Shown here: in pieces, positions 10,506-23,200 of the stretch
Layout: each line of letters opens with the position of its first letter
Position numbering within the stretch: position 1 is the first letter of the stretch
Source of the DNA: Kappaphycus alvarezii
Taxonomy: Eukaryota; Rhodophyta; Florideophyceae; Gigartinales; Solieriaceae
Reading direction: 5' to 3'
DNA: 64,000 nt
Assembly (NCBI GenBank): GCA_002205965.3
Contig: NADL03000641.1
Span: 186,001-250,000 of the forward strand
Made by a program: the position numbers and the translations under genes
Notes under the pieces: generated by a model
Told to the model about the DNA's origin: nothing
What the model saw: the letters and a program-made list of their open reading frames with translations, nothing else
Databases searched by the model: none

Positions 10506-10589
10506 ATAATAATGGCACGAGAGAGTCATTGGATATTACAAACTTTGTCACAAGGTGATACAACGTGATCATTCTCTCTACCAATCTGA

Positions 10590-11042
10590 GATGTTTGAAA
10601 ATAAAAGGCTGAAAGAGGCTCAAGGCCTCATCTCACGCTGCATGTTACAGGTTACTCACCGTGATGATGTCCCTGATGGAACGATCGTCGCCAATGGGTG
10701 GTTTTAGCTTAAAATTAAGTATGTAGACACAGAGGATGAGCCAATGGGTGGTTTTAGCTCAAAATTAAGTATGTAGACAGAGAGGATGAGAAAGCCAAGG
10801 TAAGATATGTTGCTCAAGGACCCAAGGACACGTACAAGGGTTTCTTCGTGCACAATGCCCCAAGCCTCAACTATCGTTCGCTTCGCATGATCTCTTATTT
10901 CGCTGCAATAAAGGGCTACCGTTTGTTCAGCTACGATGTTAAGCAAGCTTATTCGCAGATTGATAGCGAAATGAGCTGTAACACCTACCTGGACCCTAGG
11001 GAGTTAGACTCCAAGTACTTCAAGTTTCCGGAGAACAACTAG
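10590..11042 (+). pseudogene. Copia reverse transcriptase, N-terminal part
   Basis: FENKRLKEAQGLISRCMLQV and HRDDVPDGTIVANGWF match the start of a Copia reverse transcriptase. KVRYVAQGPKDTYKGF, then MISYFAAIKGYRLFSYDVKQAY, match the second conserved block, including the catalytic aspartate in S-Y-D-V-K-Q-A-Y. The frame ends at 11042 before the YVDD block. A 50-bp tandem duplication (10691-10790) interrupts it. Confidence 0.85.
10691..10790. repeat. 50-bp tandem duplication inside the Copia reverse transcriptase
   Basis: Units 10691-10740 and 10741-10790 both start CCAATGGGTGGTTTTAGC and differ at two or three bases. The duplication repeats the segment encoding the end of the first reverse-transcriptase block. 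Confidence 0.95.
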
Positions 11043-14000
11043 TAAAGATAAGGAAGATTCCAATAATTTTAAATAGAAAGCGAAAGGACACACAAGTCTG
11101 CGGTTATCAAATGCAAAGGACACTATTTGCTTGATGAAAATATGTATCACACTTAGGTCCCTACCCTTCTTTAAAAGAAAGCTTAGTGCACACACTTCGA
11201 TGGAAACCTTCAAAAGTAGGGGGCACGGATAGGAATAATGAATATTTCTGTTAGAGTTGCACGAAATCAATTAAAATCAAGACTTAAAAGTGACTGTCAC
11301 GTCAAATATAACCGAGGAATACCATTTTTATGTTATCCATTCCTTAAAACTGAAAAAGCTTTTGCAACTGAGAAAAGTTAAAATGGCAATTGATTTCCTC
11401 TAGCTATTCATGTTTGGAAAAAGATTCTTACTTAATGTCCTGAGAGATGGATAAGTGACCAAAATGATCTTCCAAATGGTACTAAAAAAATTCTACTGAG
11501 AACCCTGACCTCATCATGACTGGGGTTTATATTACGAATTAAACAAGGAACTAAAAAGTTAAGAGGAGAAATATCTTTCAAAAATCAAATTGAACATCAA
11601 AAGATATAAGTAATAGCTGCTTATGGGGAAACTTATCTTAGTATAACAAAAACACCTAAGGTCAATGTCTAAAAATTTGTAAAAATTTTGTCCTTCGCTC
11701 TCTTTGAGTTGAATTAGTATTCCCATTGAATTGAAATGGCATTTATAGTGCGTTGCCGACTATCAGGACTTCTCTCTGTGGTACTGTGACAAGACGGAAT
11801 TTTTTCAAGCCAAAAGAAATGTTGACTTGAAAAGAATGTAGCGAACAGTCATCATTAAAAGACTATTCCTATGGCTTTATGCTGATTCTAGTGCTATAAA
11901 GTTATAAAATCAGAGCCAATATTTTCTGCGGCCTCACTATCAGGTTAAATTAGCTAGATAGTTTCAGGTTCTTCAAATAATTTCAGAAAAATGAATGAAA
12001 GTAAAGAATTAACCGGAAAGTTGGATGCTTGAGAGTGATACAAATTCTCATCTACACTGTTTATTGTAGTTTTAATATCATCCTCGTCAGATTTCTTTGG
12101 GATCTGTTCAATTGATATCTCGCTCTATGAATTTACTGCTTAGCTTTAAAGCTGGTAGTAAAAACCTCACCAGAAAGAAATGAGCCTTAAAGGTCTCTGA
12201 GTTTTCTATTTCTATTACTATCAACATCTGTAACCGGAAGTGCGGGATATATTAAAAGGCATAATTTTGCAAAGGATGATATAACTGTCCGCAGCCGAAG
12301 CAAAAGGAGATGAAAAATGAATAGCTCTGAGTGGTAATATTTAATTCTCAAATTTTGCATCCCCTGGAATTCTGATTTCGAATTATTAAAGACTATCGGA
12401 CATTTACAGCTTCCCTGTGAGAAGTATTTCAGGTATGTCGTATTTAAGAATAAATATTTCGCCCTTAATTCATGAAAATAAATCAAATCTTGAGTTTAAG
12501 AATAGAGATATTGCCCTTAATCCATGAAAATACATCAAATCTCGAACATAAAGCCTCTGTTTCCCCAATTATTCTAATTTTTTACTCAAAATATCTGCAT
12601 ATTTGAAAATGTTTGAAATATTTGGTTAATAATGTTTTAAAGGATCTCTGATCAGATTGAACCAGTAGCTGTAAAGCGTAGGAATTTAGACATGTTCATA
12701 TCGTCATTATGTGCGAACTGTACTTTTCCCAGAGATTTTGGCTGTGCTTTTGCATAAATTAACTATACAATCCTTCATTTAATTGCCTTAGGAGACATTT
12801 GTACTCGCAATGAACGGGTTGAGAAATTCCTAACCTTATTCTGAAGCAGAAAAGAATTTTTATCGTTCTCAAAAAATCTTAACGCTTTAAAAATGGATAT
12901 ATCATACAATCATACCAAATATAATAGTGTATCCCAAAGAAATCTTGGAGAAGTTAAAGATTTTATGGACAATTCACATAATAGTCGAAATATGTTTGGA
13001 TAAAATCATTAGCAAGTTCATTATACTATCATAAGTTTTGCTGTATGCAAAAATAATAGCTTCATGGCATGAATAGTAAATTATATCAGTCAGTCATGTG
13101 GCATTTGCTTATATCTCTAGATAATGTCTTTGGGGATATAATTAGGGGCATTCCAGTAATACTTTACATTAGCTTGTACATCTTGTCTTTTAGCCCACAA
13201 GTGATTATTATTTGACTTATTCACTTCATATAGCGGCTATGGACAGTGTAGAACCGAAGGATTCTATATTAGTCATGATTTTATTGACTATTTGAGCTAT
13301 TGCAGCCAGTTCAGGAGAAACTAATTATCACTTTCGTTTGTTTTACATATGTTTCATGTAACCGTTGGGCAGAAAGTACGATACTACTCAGCTTGAAAGC
13401 ACTGAATATCTGCCTCAATATTCAGAACATATATATAAAAGAAAATTGGACTGTTAGTAAGTTATCCTGCTGATCAATAAAAGTTAAATTTGAGTAAAAA
13501 GCTAATAAATCCATACTTTGACAAATTTAATTAAGGAATTCAATAAACACATAAAAAAGATTTTTAGCTTATAATTACAAAATTTCGGTTTTTAGAGGTA
13601 TTTTAAACCTGCAGCTAAATGTAATTCTAAATGCATGAATAAAGAAATGAAAAATTTGCCGAATGATATACTGTAGTTCATTCTGCGCGCTATTCTTTTT
13701 TATTATTCTACTTCTACTATTTGGGAGTCTTTAGAAGGTTCTATAATACGCTTCCATTTCTGTTTTCATATAATTCACCCAAATCTAATAGCTTTAGCTC
13801 TCTCTGGGCCCTGTTACAGACCTCGAGTGGAAAGGATAAGTAATACCACTAAACCTACTGACTTCTGCAGCGATCAAAAGTATACTTATACGCATTTGCG
13901 CAGTCCCAAGTGCAAGTAATTTGACAACAGAGACACGTAAGAATTGCTTAAGGCGAGCGTATTCGTGTGGTGCCCACTTTAAAAACTCCTGTCTTACATT

Positions 14001-14577
14001 ACTGAAATATATAGACTAAGCTTCAATATTATTTCAATTAAACCTATTGTATCTTCAATTGGAGTTGTATAACTTATTACGACACTATGGTATCGAAGGC
14101 CTATATATATTAGATTCTGTTCAGAGCAATGAAATTTGGTCACCATCAGTCAATGGTTGTAACGCAAGCTGAATAGGGCTCACCTTCAGTTCTATCTTTA
14201 GTGGGTGTAATTTAGGTATAAAGCTTCAACGTTTGGCGAAGATTACTCCTCTGAACTAGAGCAAACCCACAGTGCTGAGATTTATCAGTTTAACCATCAT
14301 ATCCATTCCATTGTATAGCCGCGAATGGTGCAGTGAAACAGAGATGATCCCGAATCCATTAGTACGGTGGTTACAATTTTAAAAATGTATTGTAGCTGAA
14401 GTTAGCAGAATCTATGGTAGGCTCCATTAAAACCACGCACTTGCGAAGCTTTGAAGAGCAGAGTGCTTCTGAAACCCGTCCGCAATTCTAGCCGTCCTTA
14501 ATTAAGAAATAAAGCGGTCTTTCAGGAAAAATGAATCAATTATTTATGTCCAAGCTTGCAACTTAACATAAAAATCT
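11043..14577. other. A/T-rich non-coding block, first part
   Basis: Composition shifts sharply at about 11043. No ORF above 100 codons shows any family motif. Apart from the tandem repeat at 12443 I see no structured element and no recognisable organellar or tRNA gene. Confidence 0.6.
12443..12546. repeat. 52-bp tandem duplication
   Basis: Units 12443-12494 and 12495-12546 share TTTAAGAATA at the start and ATGAAAATA(A/C)ATCAAAT near the end. Confidence 0.9.
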
Positions 14578-17500
14578 CTATCGAGCCTGGTACGGGTCGG
14601 CAGCAATATGATTTTGGACGGATGATAAATGAATCAAGTTTTCCAACACAGCAGTGACCTTGGAAGCCCGTGCTTGCTGAGGATTATTATTAGAAGTATA
14701 CATGGAGAATTCAGCATCCACTTTTAGTATCTCGCATCCGTCTTTGTACAGATCGATGCGTAGAGAGGCATGGAAAGTGATAGTACTTTGCCAAAGAGAA
14801 CCTGAATTGTTTGATGATAATGCGTCACTGCAATGCCCAGAGCTCCACAGGCTTACGGACAATTTCGGGTATCATGCAGTATATTCAACAAAAAAAGGCC
14901 TTACATGGACTAAGCTACAAACAAACTTGTCGAATGTAATTGACCCGGAACTGTTCAAAACAGCATTATTTGGAGTTTTATGAGAGGTTTCGTACCAACT
15001 TCTTGACTGGGTGTGTAACCTGAGGAATTTCTTGTGCATTTACGGCATGCTGCAACTACCATCCCGAGAGCATACGATTTCACCGGAAATTTTTTTAACA
15101 GAAAGAGATTTTTCTCTCAATGGAAGCAAGAACAAAGCCAGACATTTCCAGTGCAAAAATGAAAGAAAATGGAAATTACCACTGAAATGTTATCCATGCC
15201 TATCACAGCAACTCCAGGAAAATTTTTAGGTGGTAGGATGGAGTATTATGGCGCCAGGTTTCGAACTTTCATGTCCAATTTCTTTGAAAAAATAAAGGTT
15301 AATACGCGGAAGCTGTCGCATATCTGTCGCATATCGCAACGAATGATCGAGGAGATAAATTTACTGAACGATCGCAGCCTACAAGCATCTCCACTCGAAG
15401 AGCGGTGTAGCGCTATACCTAAGTAAATGCATTGTCACGTGTACACATTTAATTAGTTGTCAGTAAAACGGCAACAATTCATCCCAATACAGAGAGAGGC
15501 TTCTCCCGCGGTATCTCGGTAACGATGGGAACGAAGATCAGCAGAGTGGGCACCTTCGAGGAGAACCAGCAGAGTTCGACCGGCAATGGGCCAACTCCAT
15601 TCCCACAAGCAGCAACATTTTTTCAACTCTGATAACTTTTACCCTTAACGCTAGACGACTACGAGAAAAGAGATTTAGTATGCATCCTCATGGCAGATCG
15701 AAGCCCTTTAGGGCTCCAAACAGGAACATCGGACGAGAAATAGCAGGGCGAAACCTGAACGATGCATACCTTCTTAACTCATCTGCCGTTGAATCCCCAG
15801 CTGGAGGGATAGCAACAATCTTCTCTGAGAAGATGTTTGAAAGGAGTTTTGTAGTACAATGTGCAGTTTAAAATAGAATACATGACTACATTATGCAGGT
15901 TGAAGCGTACTTTTGGGAGGCACGCGGCTGCATCGGACGCAAATCGGCTATATCCAAACAAAAACTGGTGACATCAATTCGCCAACGGAGCCTAAGGGTC
16001 AGCTCTTACACAATCACAGAGTTGAGTCGGCTGTCGGAGTCCACTTTGCACGAGTGCTGAAAGAGGGTTCGCGCTTGCGGTGGGTGTCAGAATCGAAGGG
16101 GAATTTCTGCGAATAGCTTCCTAAAGGATGTTAAGCACATAATGAAACGGCTTGCAAAGCTGGGTTTCCTGCGGTGCTCATTCCGTGGCAGTTGCATCGC
16201 ATTGCTTTCGCAGATCAAAAAAATAATGTTAGAAAAAGTTGAAACCTAGAGTTGCGACCTGAGAGCGTATGCGATGATCAACTATGAATATGGAATCTTA
16301 AATTTGGCTTCACGATAGCGATGAAGGATTTGAACATACTAGATTGCTCAAACCTTCTTTTCGGATGTGCGTTGTGGATGTTGGCCGGCACATAAGCCGG
16401 AGATTAAGACAACAGGAAGGATCATCGATTGATTTGACTGAGTTGTGAACGGAATCTACCATTCCTTCAGAATCGTTTTGAAAACAATTCCCAACCCAAG
16501 GACTGAGAAACAAAAGGTTTTCGCGAAGGCGCAAAAAGACTTTTGCAAGCCTGTCTAACGGGTGTGTCGTGTTGTTTACTGGGTAGCATATTCTGGCTAA
16601 TTCCTCTAGAACATAATACAGAGATAGCATGTACGTTGTTGCTTGGGCTTTTTCTGGAACAAAATTATCAAAAAGGGCGACAATGACGGCCAGATGGTCT
16701 CCAAGAATATAATTAGTGCTGAAATTTATACCGCAATCGCCCCCATTAGGTCTATTGTTGTGCCAACTGAGTCCTATGCATCAGGTGCATTTTACCTAGA
16801 ACGTGCTGATAGTATTAATTAAAAGAGGGATCAACATCTTCTCACCAATTTGTCCTCCAATTATACATGGGGTCTCCATAAAAAGGACTAACTGGAGGAG
16901 TTGTTGGATGTAAAATTCGCCTCCAAATAGATCGTATGAAACAAATTGTCTACGTCAGTGGCAGAGATACCTTAGGCGTTCTCATTTTCTCGCGTCACCT
17001 CTCTTTTTCTTCCTCGAGATCCTTTTTGTACTGTTCTCTGTCTTCATCATCTTCATCCAAGGGAAAATTTACAGGCTCTAACTCTTCAAACTCTTTGCGC
17101 AATATATAATAAATTTATGATTGTTATCTCTCAAGACATGCCTTATTTTTCACAGCCTAAATAGATAAACTACTAAAACCAGCGAATATTTCCTGTCCTT
17201 TTCTCCAGTGTTGGTTTTATGCCGGCGTCTTCGCCGGGGTCTTCGATCCCAGCCCTCTTTTCAGCTTTTTATATCTTTGAAACCACCGTCCACTTGCCAG
17301 CAGACGCCTCCTCTGGAATGAAATTCGTGCTGCAAGCGCTACCTGTGCGTTGAGAGACCACGGCATCAAATGAATTTTCGGATACTTTAAAAAGAATTAC
17401 ATCTTCATTCGTGCCCTTGTAGGTTTAATGTGACAGAGTAGGACCGGATACTAGCTCAGATGTGGTTACATTCCCTTGCATGTTTCCGAAATGTTTTCGG

Positions 17501-18100
17501 ACACGCGAATGGTTTGAAGATTGCGTAGTTACGGTTTCGGAAGACCACATTGACATGTGAGACTTTTATGGCTTCTTTAAAGATGAATATATTGCTGCGA
17601 GTATTGTTCTCATCTGTTGGATTAATGGTTAACTTCTGAGATCCAAAGAAGCGAAGAGCATCTTTCAAGTTGCGACAAGCAGCGGGCCCTTTCTGGCTCC
17701 AAGGCGCTGGTCCAGATCTCTCCCAAACTTCCATTTTGTGTATGTCGTTGATCTCGAGATGGTCTGGCGTAAGTACATCTGTGCATCAGCGGTGCGGAGG
17801 ACGGCGTTGTGGCGACATGACGGGGTCGATGATGAATGGTGAAGGTATACATCGGGATGTGAAAGGCTCACCTTCATTTTTGGGTAGTCCCCTTTCCGAA
17901 CATGATGGCTTGCTTTGATAGGCTAGTCCCAGATTGAAGGTCCAGTAAAACCGCCTGTACGCGTTTGCGTGCACCAATATCATTAGCGCTCCCAGTATGT
18001 ATAGGGCTGAAGATATCGTTGTCGACGGAAGGTTGGAGATTAGAAAACGCAGTATCCAGTAAAGCACTCTCTGAAAATTCGGAATTTTTTCGCGTTACAT
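14578..18100. other. Less A/T-rich islands with short unassigned ORFs
   Basis: Patches near 14580-15430, 15500-16640 and 17450-18070 are richer in G/C than their surroundings and hold short ORFs on both strands (for example 14578-14862 minus, 94 codons, and 14702-14983 plus). None matches a family I recognise. Their contrast with the surrounding DNA suggests decayed inserted sequences, but I cannot name a source. Confidence 0.4.
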
Positions 18101-19963
18101 ATTTACATAGTGCGAGTGGAGATGCCCTAATATAACAAGAATATAGAGTAAATTGGAGAGACGTTTTCTTGTAAGTTACAATATTTCTAAATTGATTTAG
18201 AAAATTTTCGAAATAGTGCAATTTCTAGAAACCCTTCTTACTATGTAAAACTATAAAATTAGTGGTACTTTCTGGCTTTTACTTTCTATTACTCCAAAAT
18301 TTCATCACAGGAGATGTATTAGCATCGTTTCATTTCACTTAGATTCTTAACTCTTAATTTTTTGGACAAAAAACATAGCAGTCTTCGTAGCACTTTTCTG
18401 GTACATTGAAGAAAAAGCACTTGTAATTCTTTCAAAATGCGCATAAGCGATTGAAATGAGAATGAATTTCTGAAATAATTTTTCTTTTCCATAGCATTCT
18501 TATCAGGATTTCATTTATTCATCGATAAAACTCCTCATTTTCGACCCGACATAGTGTCTATATATTAATGATGTCTTCTCCGTTAAATTTCTTGAAGCTT
18601 TGCGATAACATTATATTGAACATTGACTATAATATATACCTGTAACTCTAGTTCTCTGTTTCTATTCCAGGTTTGTTGTAAAGATGAAGTCTCTTCCCCT
18701 TTCGATTGTGCGGCTCTTTTAAGTGCGATAATTTTTCTCTGAAAAATTCAGCTTTCAGATATTTCTTTTCTCGTCTGCCTAAATTTTGGTCATGAAATTC
18801 AGCCACTTTTATTTTCATTTATGTGGAAGTATTAAGTAAAGGTTTTCTGATAAGTTTATCAGCATCTTTAATGGATGAACAGGAACCATACTGACTTTAT
18901 TTTTGCACATCAATTTTCATAGTAGAACTTTTACATGAAATCAACCGACATGGCTTGTTTACGGTAAAATGTTTTTCTAAATACCGAAAATTTCAATTGA
19001 GATAAGGTTGAATCATGAGCTTTGGAATTTTTGAATATGATCCCTACTCATTAGAGGTACGAATGGCTGCAGAGAGTTTTCATTCTTAGGCGCTATGTTT
19101 TTTTACCATCTCGTCTTTTTCCAAATTGAAAGGCTCTTAATTGGGTTCTTACTGATTACTTTGATTTAGAACTACCCCAAACTTGGTTTAAGAACCAGTA
19201 CTTCCAAGTTTTCATTGTAAGATTGGAAATTCATATCGTAGAAAAGGATTTTTAGCAATATCTTCTTTAAAGAACTAAAGAATGCTTATATTTTAAAATG
19301 CATTACATTTTTGCCTTTCTTCCTTAATATCTTTTAAATAAGTTAAATAAATAAGATTTTTTGATGAATACTTGACGAATATTCGAGAAAAATTAAAGCT
19401 TATCTGATATTTCTGAACTTGGACAGAAAAATTTAGAAATAATTCTCCTTGGATAAAATATACCCTCAAATAATAAAATGAAATGGTAATTCACGGTTTT
19501 TATTCCCAAGAGAATTCTTTGTGCCGAAAAGATAATCATTATGAAATACGAGCAATATTAAAAATTCGTCTCAGTTAGAAAAAGATGATATAAACTGGAT
19601 CCAGAAAATACTTTTATTATTAATATGATTCATTATACCTTCACTTTTCACATTGAAAAGAATATACAAGGTATCTGGCCTTAGAAAATACTTTTTACAT
19701 TTTCTGATGCTACATTTCAATTTTTTCGAAATACTCAGTTGTTAATTTTCCATAATGATTAATTATTGCTAAGTGCAATGTTTTTTCTTTTTTTCTCTTC
19801 AAAAATCAAAAAGTTGTTTATTTAATGACTTATCGGAGCAACGAAAGAAGATCCATAGAAATAAATTGACTTACCGAAAAAATAGTAAGTAGTTGAAGAA
19901 ATGCCAATCTTAGTCGAGTTATCCAGCAGAGAACTATAGACACATTGATTGAGACCTGGTTAG
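18101..19963. other. A/T-rich non-coding block, second part
   Basis: Nothing recognisable: no ORFs with motifs and no clear repeats. Confidence 0.6.
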
Positions 19964-20275
19964 AAAGCCAACTATAGAATTACCTCCGGAGGGGCTACCG
20001 TGCCCATTGAAGCCTCGAAAACTGCGCATTACGCTGCTCTCTGTGAGACGATACAAGCCCAATGCTATCCTCTTGGATTCGATACTCACGGAGCCATCGG
20101 CAAACCTGCCCGTGAGGCCCTAGCCAAAGTCGCCCCTTTTTTCGCTCTCCGCCGCGGGAAACCCCCATCTGATGAATACCACCGATTGGTCACCACCCTC
20201 GCTTCTCTCGTTCTACAGCTGACGGCTCATGCCGTATCTCGCCGTGCTTTGTCTCTCACATCACCTGATGCTTAA
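19964..20275 (+). pseudogene. LINE-type ORF tail in the A/T-rich block
   Basis: A G/C-rich island open from 19964 to the TAA at 20273. KTAHYAALCETIQAQCYPLG then FDTHGAIGKPAREALAKVA follows the LINE endonuclease-tail pattern (K..Y..C...G/A..F.PL.F.T.G......A...L..A), ending in a leucine-rich helix (LASLVLQLTAHAVSRRAL). About 30 bp after the stop comes AATAAA. Sharply bounded codon-like sequence inside A/T-rich DNA marks it as a recent or well-preserved 5'-truncated insertion. Confidence 0.55.
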
Positions 20276-23200
20276 GTGACCCAGCTCGGTTTAGTGACCC
20301 TTTAATAAAAGCGTATGTTTGTTTGTTATCCTATATACCTAAAAATATGACAGCAACAGTTTTTATATTCTGCCTGGATAGATAATGAATCATCCAAAAC
20401 GCTGACTGCAAAGAATGGGATGGAGGATTCCATAAATTCATTCAACTGCAAAAGAGATCAAATTTGACCTAAATGAATGGAACTATGTTCAATTTGGTCT
20501 CGTAAGAGTTTTTCAAGAAATTGATTCTAGTCAAAGTTGTTGAGAACTCTTAAAATAATTTAATTTTGGTACTTAGTCTTTAGGCAAGTCTGAAAAATAA
20601 AAGCGAGCCCAGCTCATACACATTTGCTACAAAAATGGATGTTTCTGAGAGGCAATAAAAAAGGAAATTTGGGAACATAATTTTGTTCTTCTTACCCAAG
20701 AGTAGGACAAAGACTTAAATCATGAGAAAACCCCAGGTGTTGGAAGCTTTTTCGGTTTTGTACTTTTTTAAAAAATAATCTCGAAGACTATATTGAGTAA
20801 ATAGTTTTCCAGTCAACTTTTGTTTTATTCTTTGTTTCGATATAATCGAATTGAATTGATGCTCCTATTTTAAATTTTTCTTGGTACTTGACTGTTTATG
20901 TAAACTAAATGACCCTAAGGATTTCGCTTGACTAGATCGAATACGAAATTATCATATTTGTCCCCAACACGATGTTAAAATAAATTGTCGTATTCATCAT
21001 AAATAAAATAGAATTAAGTTTAAACGGAACAATACCTAGAAGATAAAAGAAATCTACCAGATGCCGCTTCAAAGTCCTTCGGCTTTGATTCCCGACTAAT
21101 ACCGATATGCACATATTAATAGTGATGATCCCATAAAAGGTACTGCTGAACTTCCGTTGATACGGAGCTGAATGGATTTCTTTCCTTTCTGCGTTCAATA
21201 ACGACAATTTTTGTCACCCTATTTATTTTTTTAACTTTCCAACTTTATTCAATAGATGTCAGCATGACCCTTGAAAGAAATCACTCTGTTAATGTAAAAT
21301 AATTTTACTATGAGCATGATTTTCACGTTAATGAGACAAAATTTCAGTCAGCTGAACTTGTTTTGGCTGAATATAGTAAATAATTTTTTTTATTTCAACT
21401 CATTTTGGACTTTTTGAAGCATTCCATTATCGAGGAGTCCGGATATTGTCTAAATTTGACAGACTATATTTCTGTTATTTCTCAAAACATTGTGACCTTA
21501 AGTTTCTATTCAAATGATAATGAGATGTAGAGAATTCTCTTTTAAAATATGAAAAATTAAGAAAAACGATACCTTCTTTTTTCAAATACCTTGATACCTA
21601 ATTTTAAGTGATATGAATAAGTTCAACTACTTGTTGTATATGTATACGTATAACTTGAACTACTCATTGAATATGAATTGACTTTAGGGAAACAATGGAA
21701 TAGGGTACAAAAAAGGTTTTCGTCATCGTTTCGACCAAATCATAAATCTTTAGTCCTAAGTTTACGTTTTTGAGTCAATACTTTACGATATGCAAGAACT
21801 TAAGTCGATAAATAGACATCAATGATATAAAAGATTTTGTTGACATAAATGTAATGCTATTATTGGATATATAAAATTTCGAATTAACACGATTAGGTTT
21901 TACAGTGCTCAAAAAGATCTGAAAAATGGTGAACGTAGTTTTTGAGGTCCGCTGCGGAGGTCACCAAATCCGTACGGAAATATATTGTCAGTGTGAAAAA
22001 TGTCATCCTTATACACGAGGAAAGGATGTAATACAGGCTTTCCTTCTAAAAAGGAAAGCGAAAAGATAGATTTTCGGATCAACTGGTTCGATTCATTTTA
22101 TTTGGTGAAAGCTTTACATTGGAAAACATTCGATCAAATTTCATGTATTTTCTGAAAATTTCGCACAGATACATCGGGAATGCAATATTCAGATATTCTC
22201 AAAAAGGTTGAAACTTCGGAAAATGGATTTCATGTACAGGCCACTTCTGTTTTGAAACTTATACATGATAAAGAAGTTTTTAGTGGTATGCTGAACTATA
22301 ATGATTTAGAAATTTGAAGAAAAGGGGCCTTAAGATCGTCTAAACTACTTAAAAATAATAAAATCTTGATTTATGCCCAGTTATTTCCCGTAGATCAGTT
22401 GAGACGGTAACTTAAAAGAATGATTATTCTAAGTTTAATTATTTTAACTTGAAACATTCTCTGGGGAAATTTAAAATGAAAGATCTTACGGGGGAAATAG
22501 GGGGTTAATTTACTGTAGTAGATATGTGGGTTGGAACCCAGTAAATTTGTACCGCAGCGTAGATAAGCTCTTAAGGGATTTCCTAAGCCATAACTGCAAA
22601 CTTACGAAGTCAGGTATTCGTTCTTCTTTTCAGACCCCATTCATACACTATAATATTATTTTTTTTCTTGAATACCTGTAAAGAACTTATATGCCCAGGA
22701 AAAATATGTCAGGTCCCATCTGAAGTATTCCTAGAGTTAATTATTTACTTCTTCTAACCTTTTACTTGAAAAAGAATAAACTTAATCTCATATTCGAGAT
22801 AATTTACAATGCGGAGAAGAGGATCAAATTATGTGATGTGTTAATATATCCAAAATTTCTCAATCCTTTAAAATATGATTTCTTTACGAAAAATCTTCGT
22901 ATTATAGAAATTTATTGCATATTAGTCGCAAATTACAAAATTTCCATGATTAGTTCTAACAGTTTCTTAAATTTTGAGATTTATTATAGTAGTATAGATG
23001 GTAAAAATATTTCCGATAAAGTTTTAAAACGAATTTCAGATATTAAAGGGTGAAGAGGAAATTAATGGAAATTAAAGCACGGCTAAAAAATGATACCTTA
23101 TCTTTTTCTAAAATCCAGACGATAAAATATCCGACAATCTGATAAAAGTTTTTATTGATTCATATTTTTTATCTATACTAATTATTCCGATAAACTCAAA

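Larger units (their letters stand above)
8521..11042 (+). mobile_element. Ty1/Copia element A, internally deleted
   Basis: A leader beginning TGTTAATTGCTAGTGC (possible LTR start) is followed by gag pieces, a zinc knuckle, an aspartic-protease DTGA motif and then directly by the N-terminal part of a Copia reverse transcriptase. The integrase, normally between protease and reverse transcriptase, is absent: only about 100 bp separate them. The reverse transcriptase stops before its YVDD motif at the abrupt switch to A/T-rich DNA. No 3' LTR was found. Confidence 0.8.

Noticed and set aside
22766..23053. 95-codon plus ORF in A/T-rich DNA
   Set aside because: Lys/Ile/Asn-rich composition typical of random A/T-rich frames; no motif.
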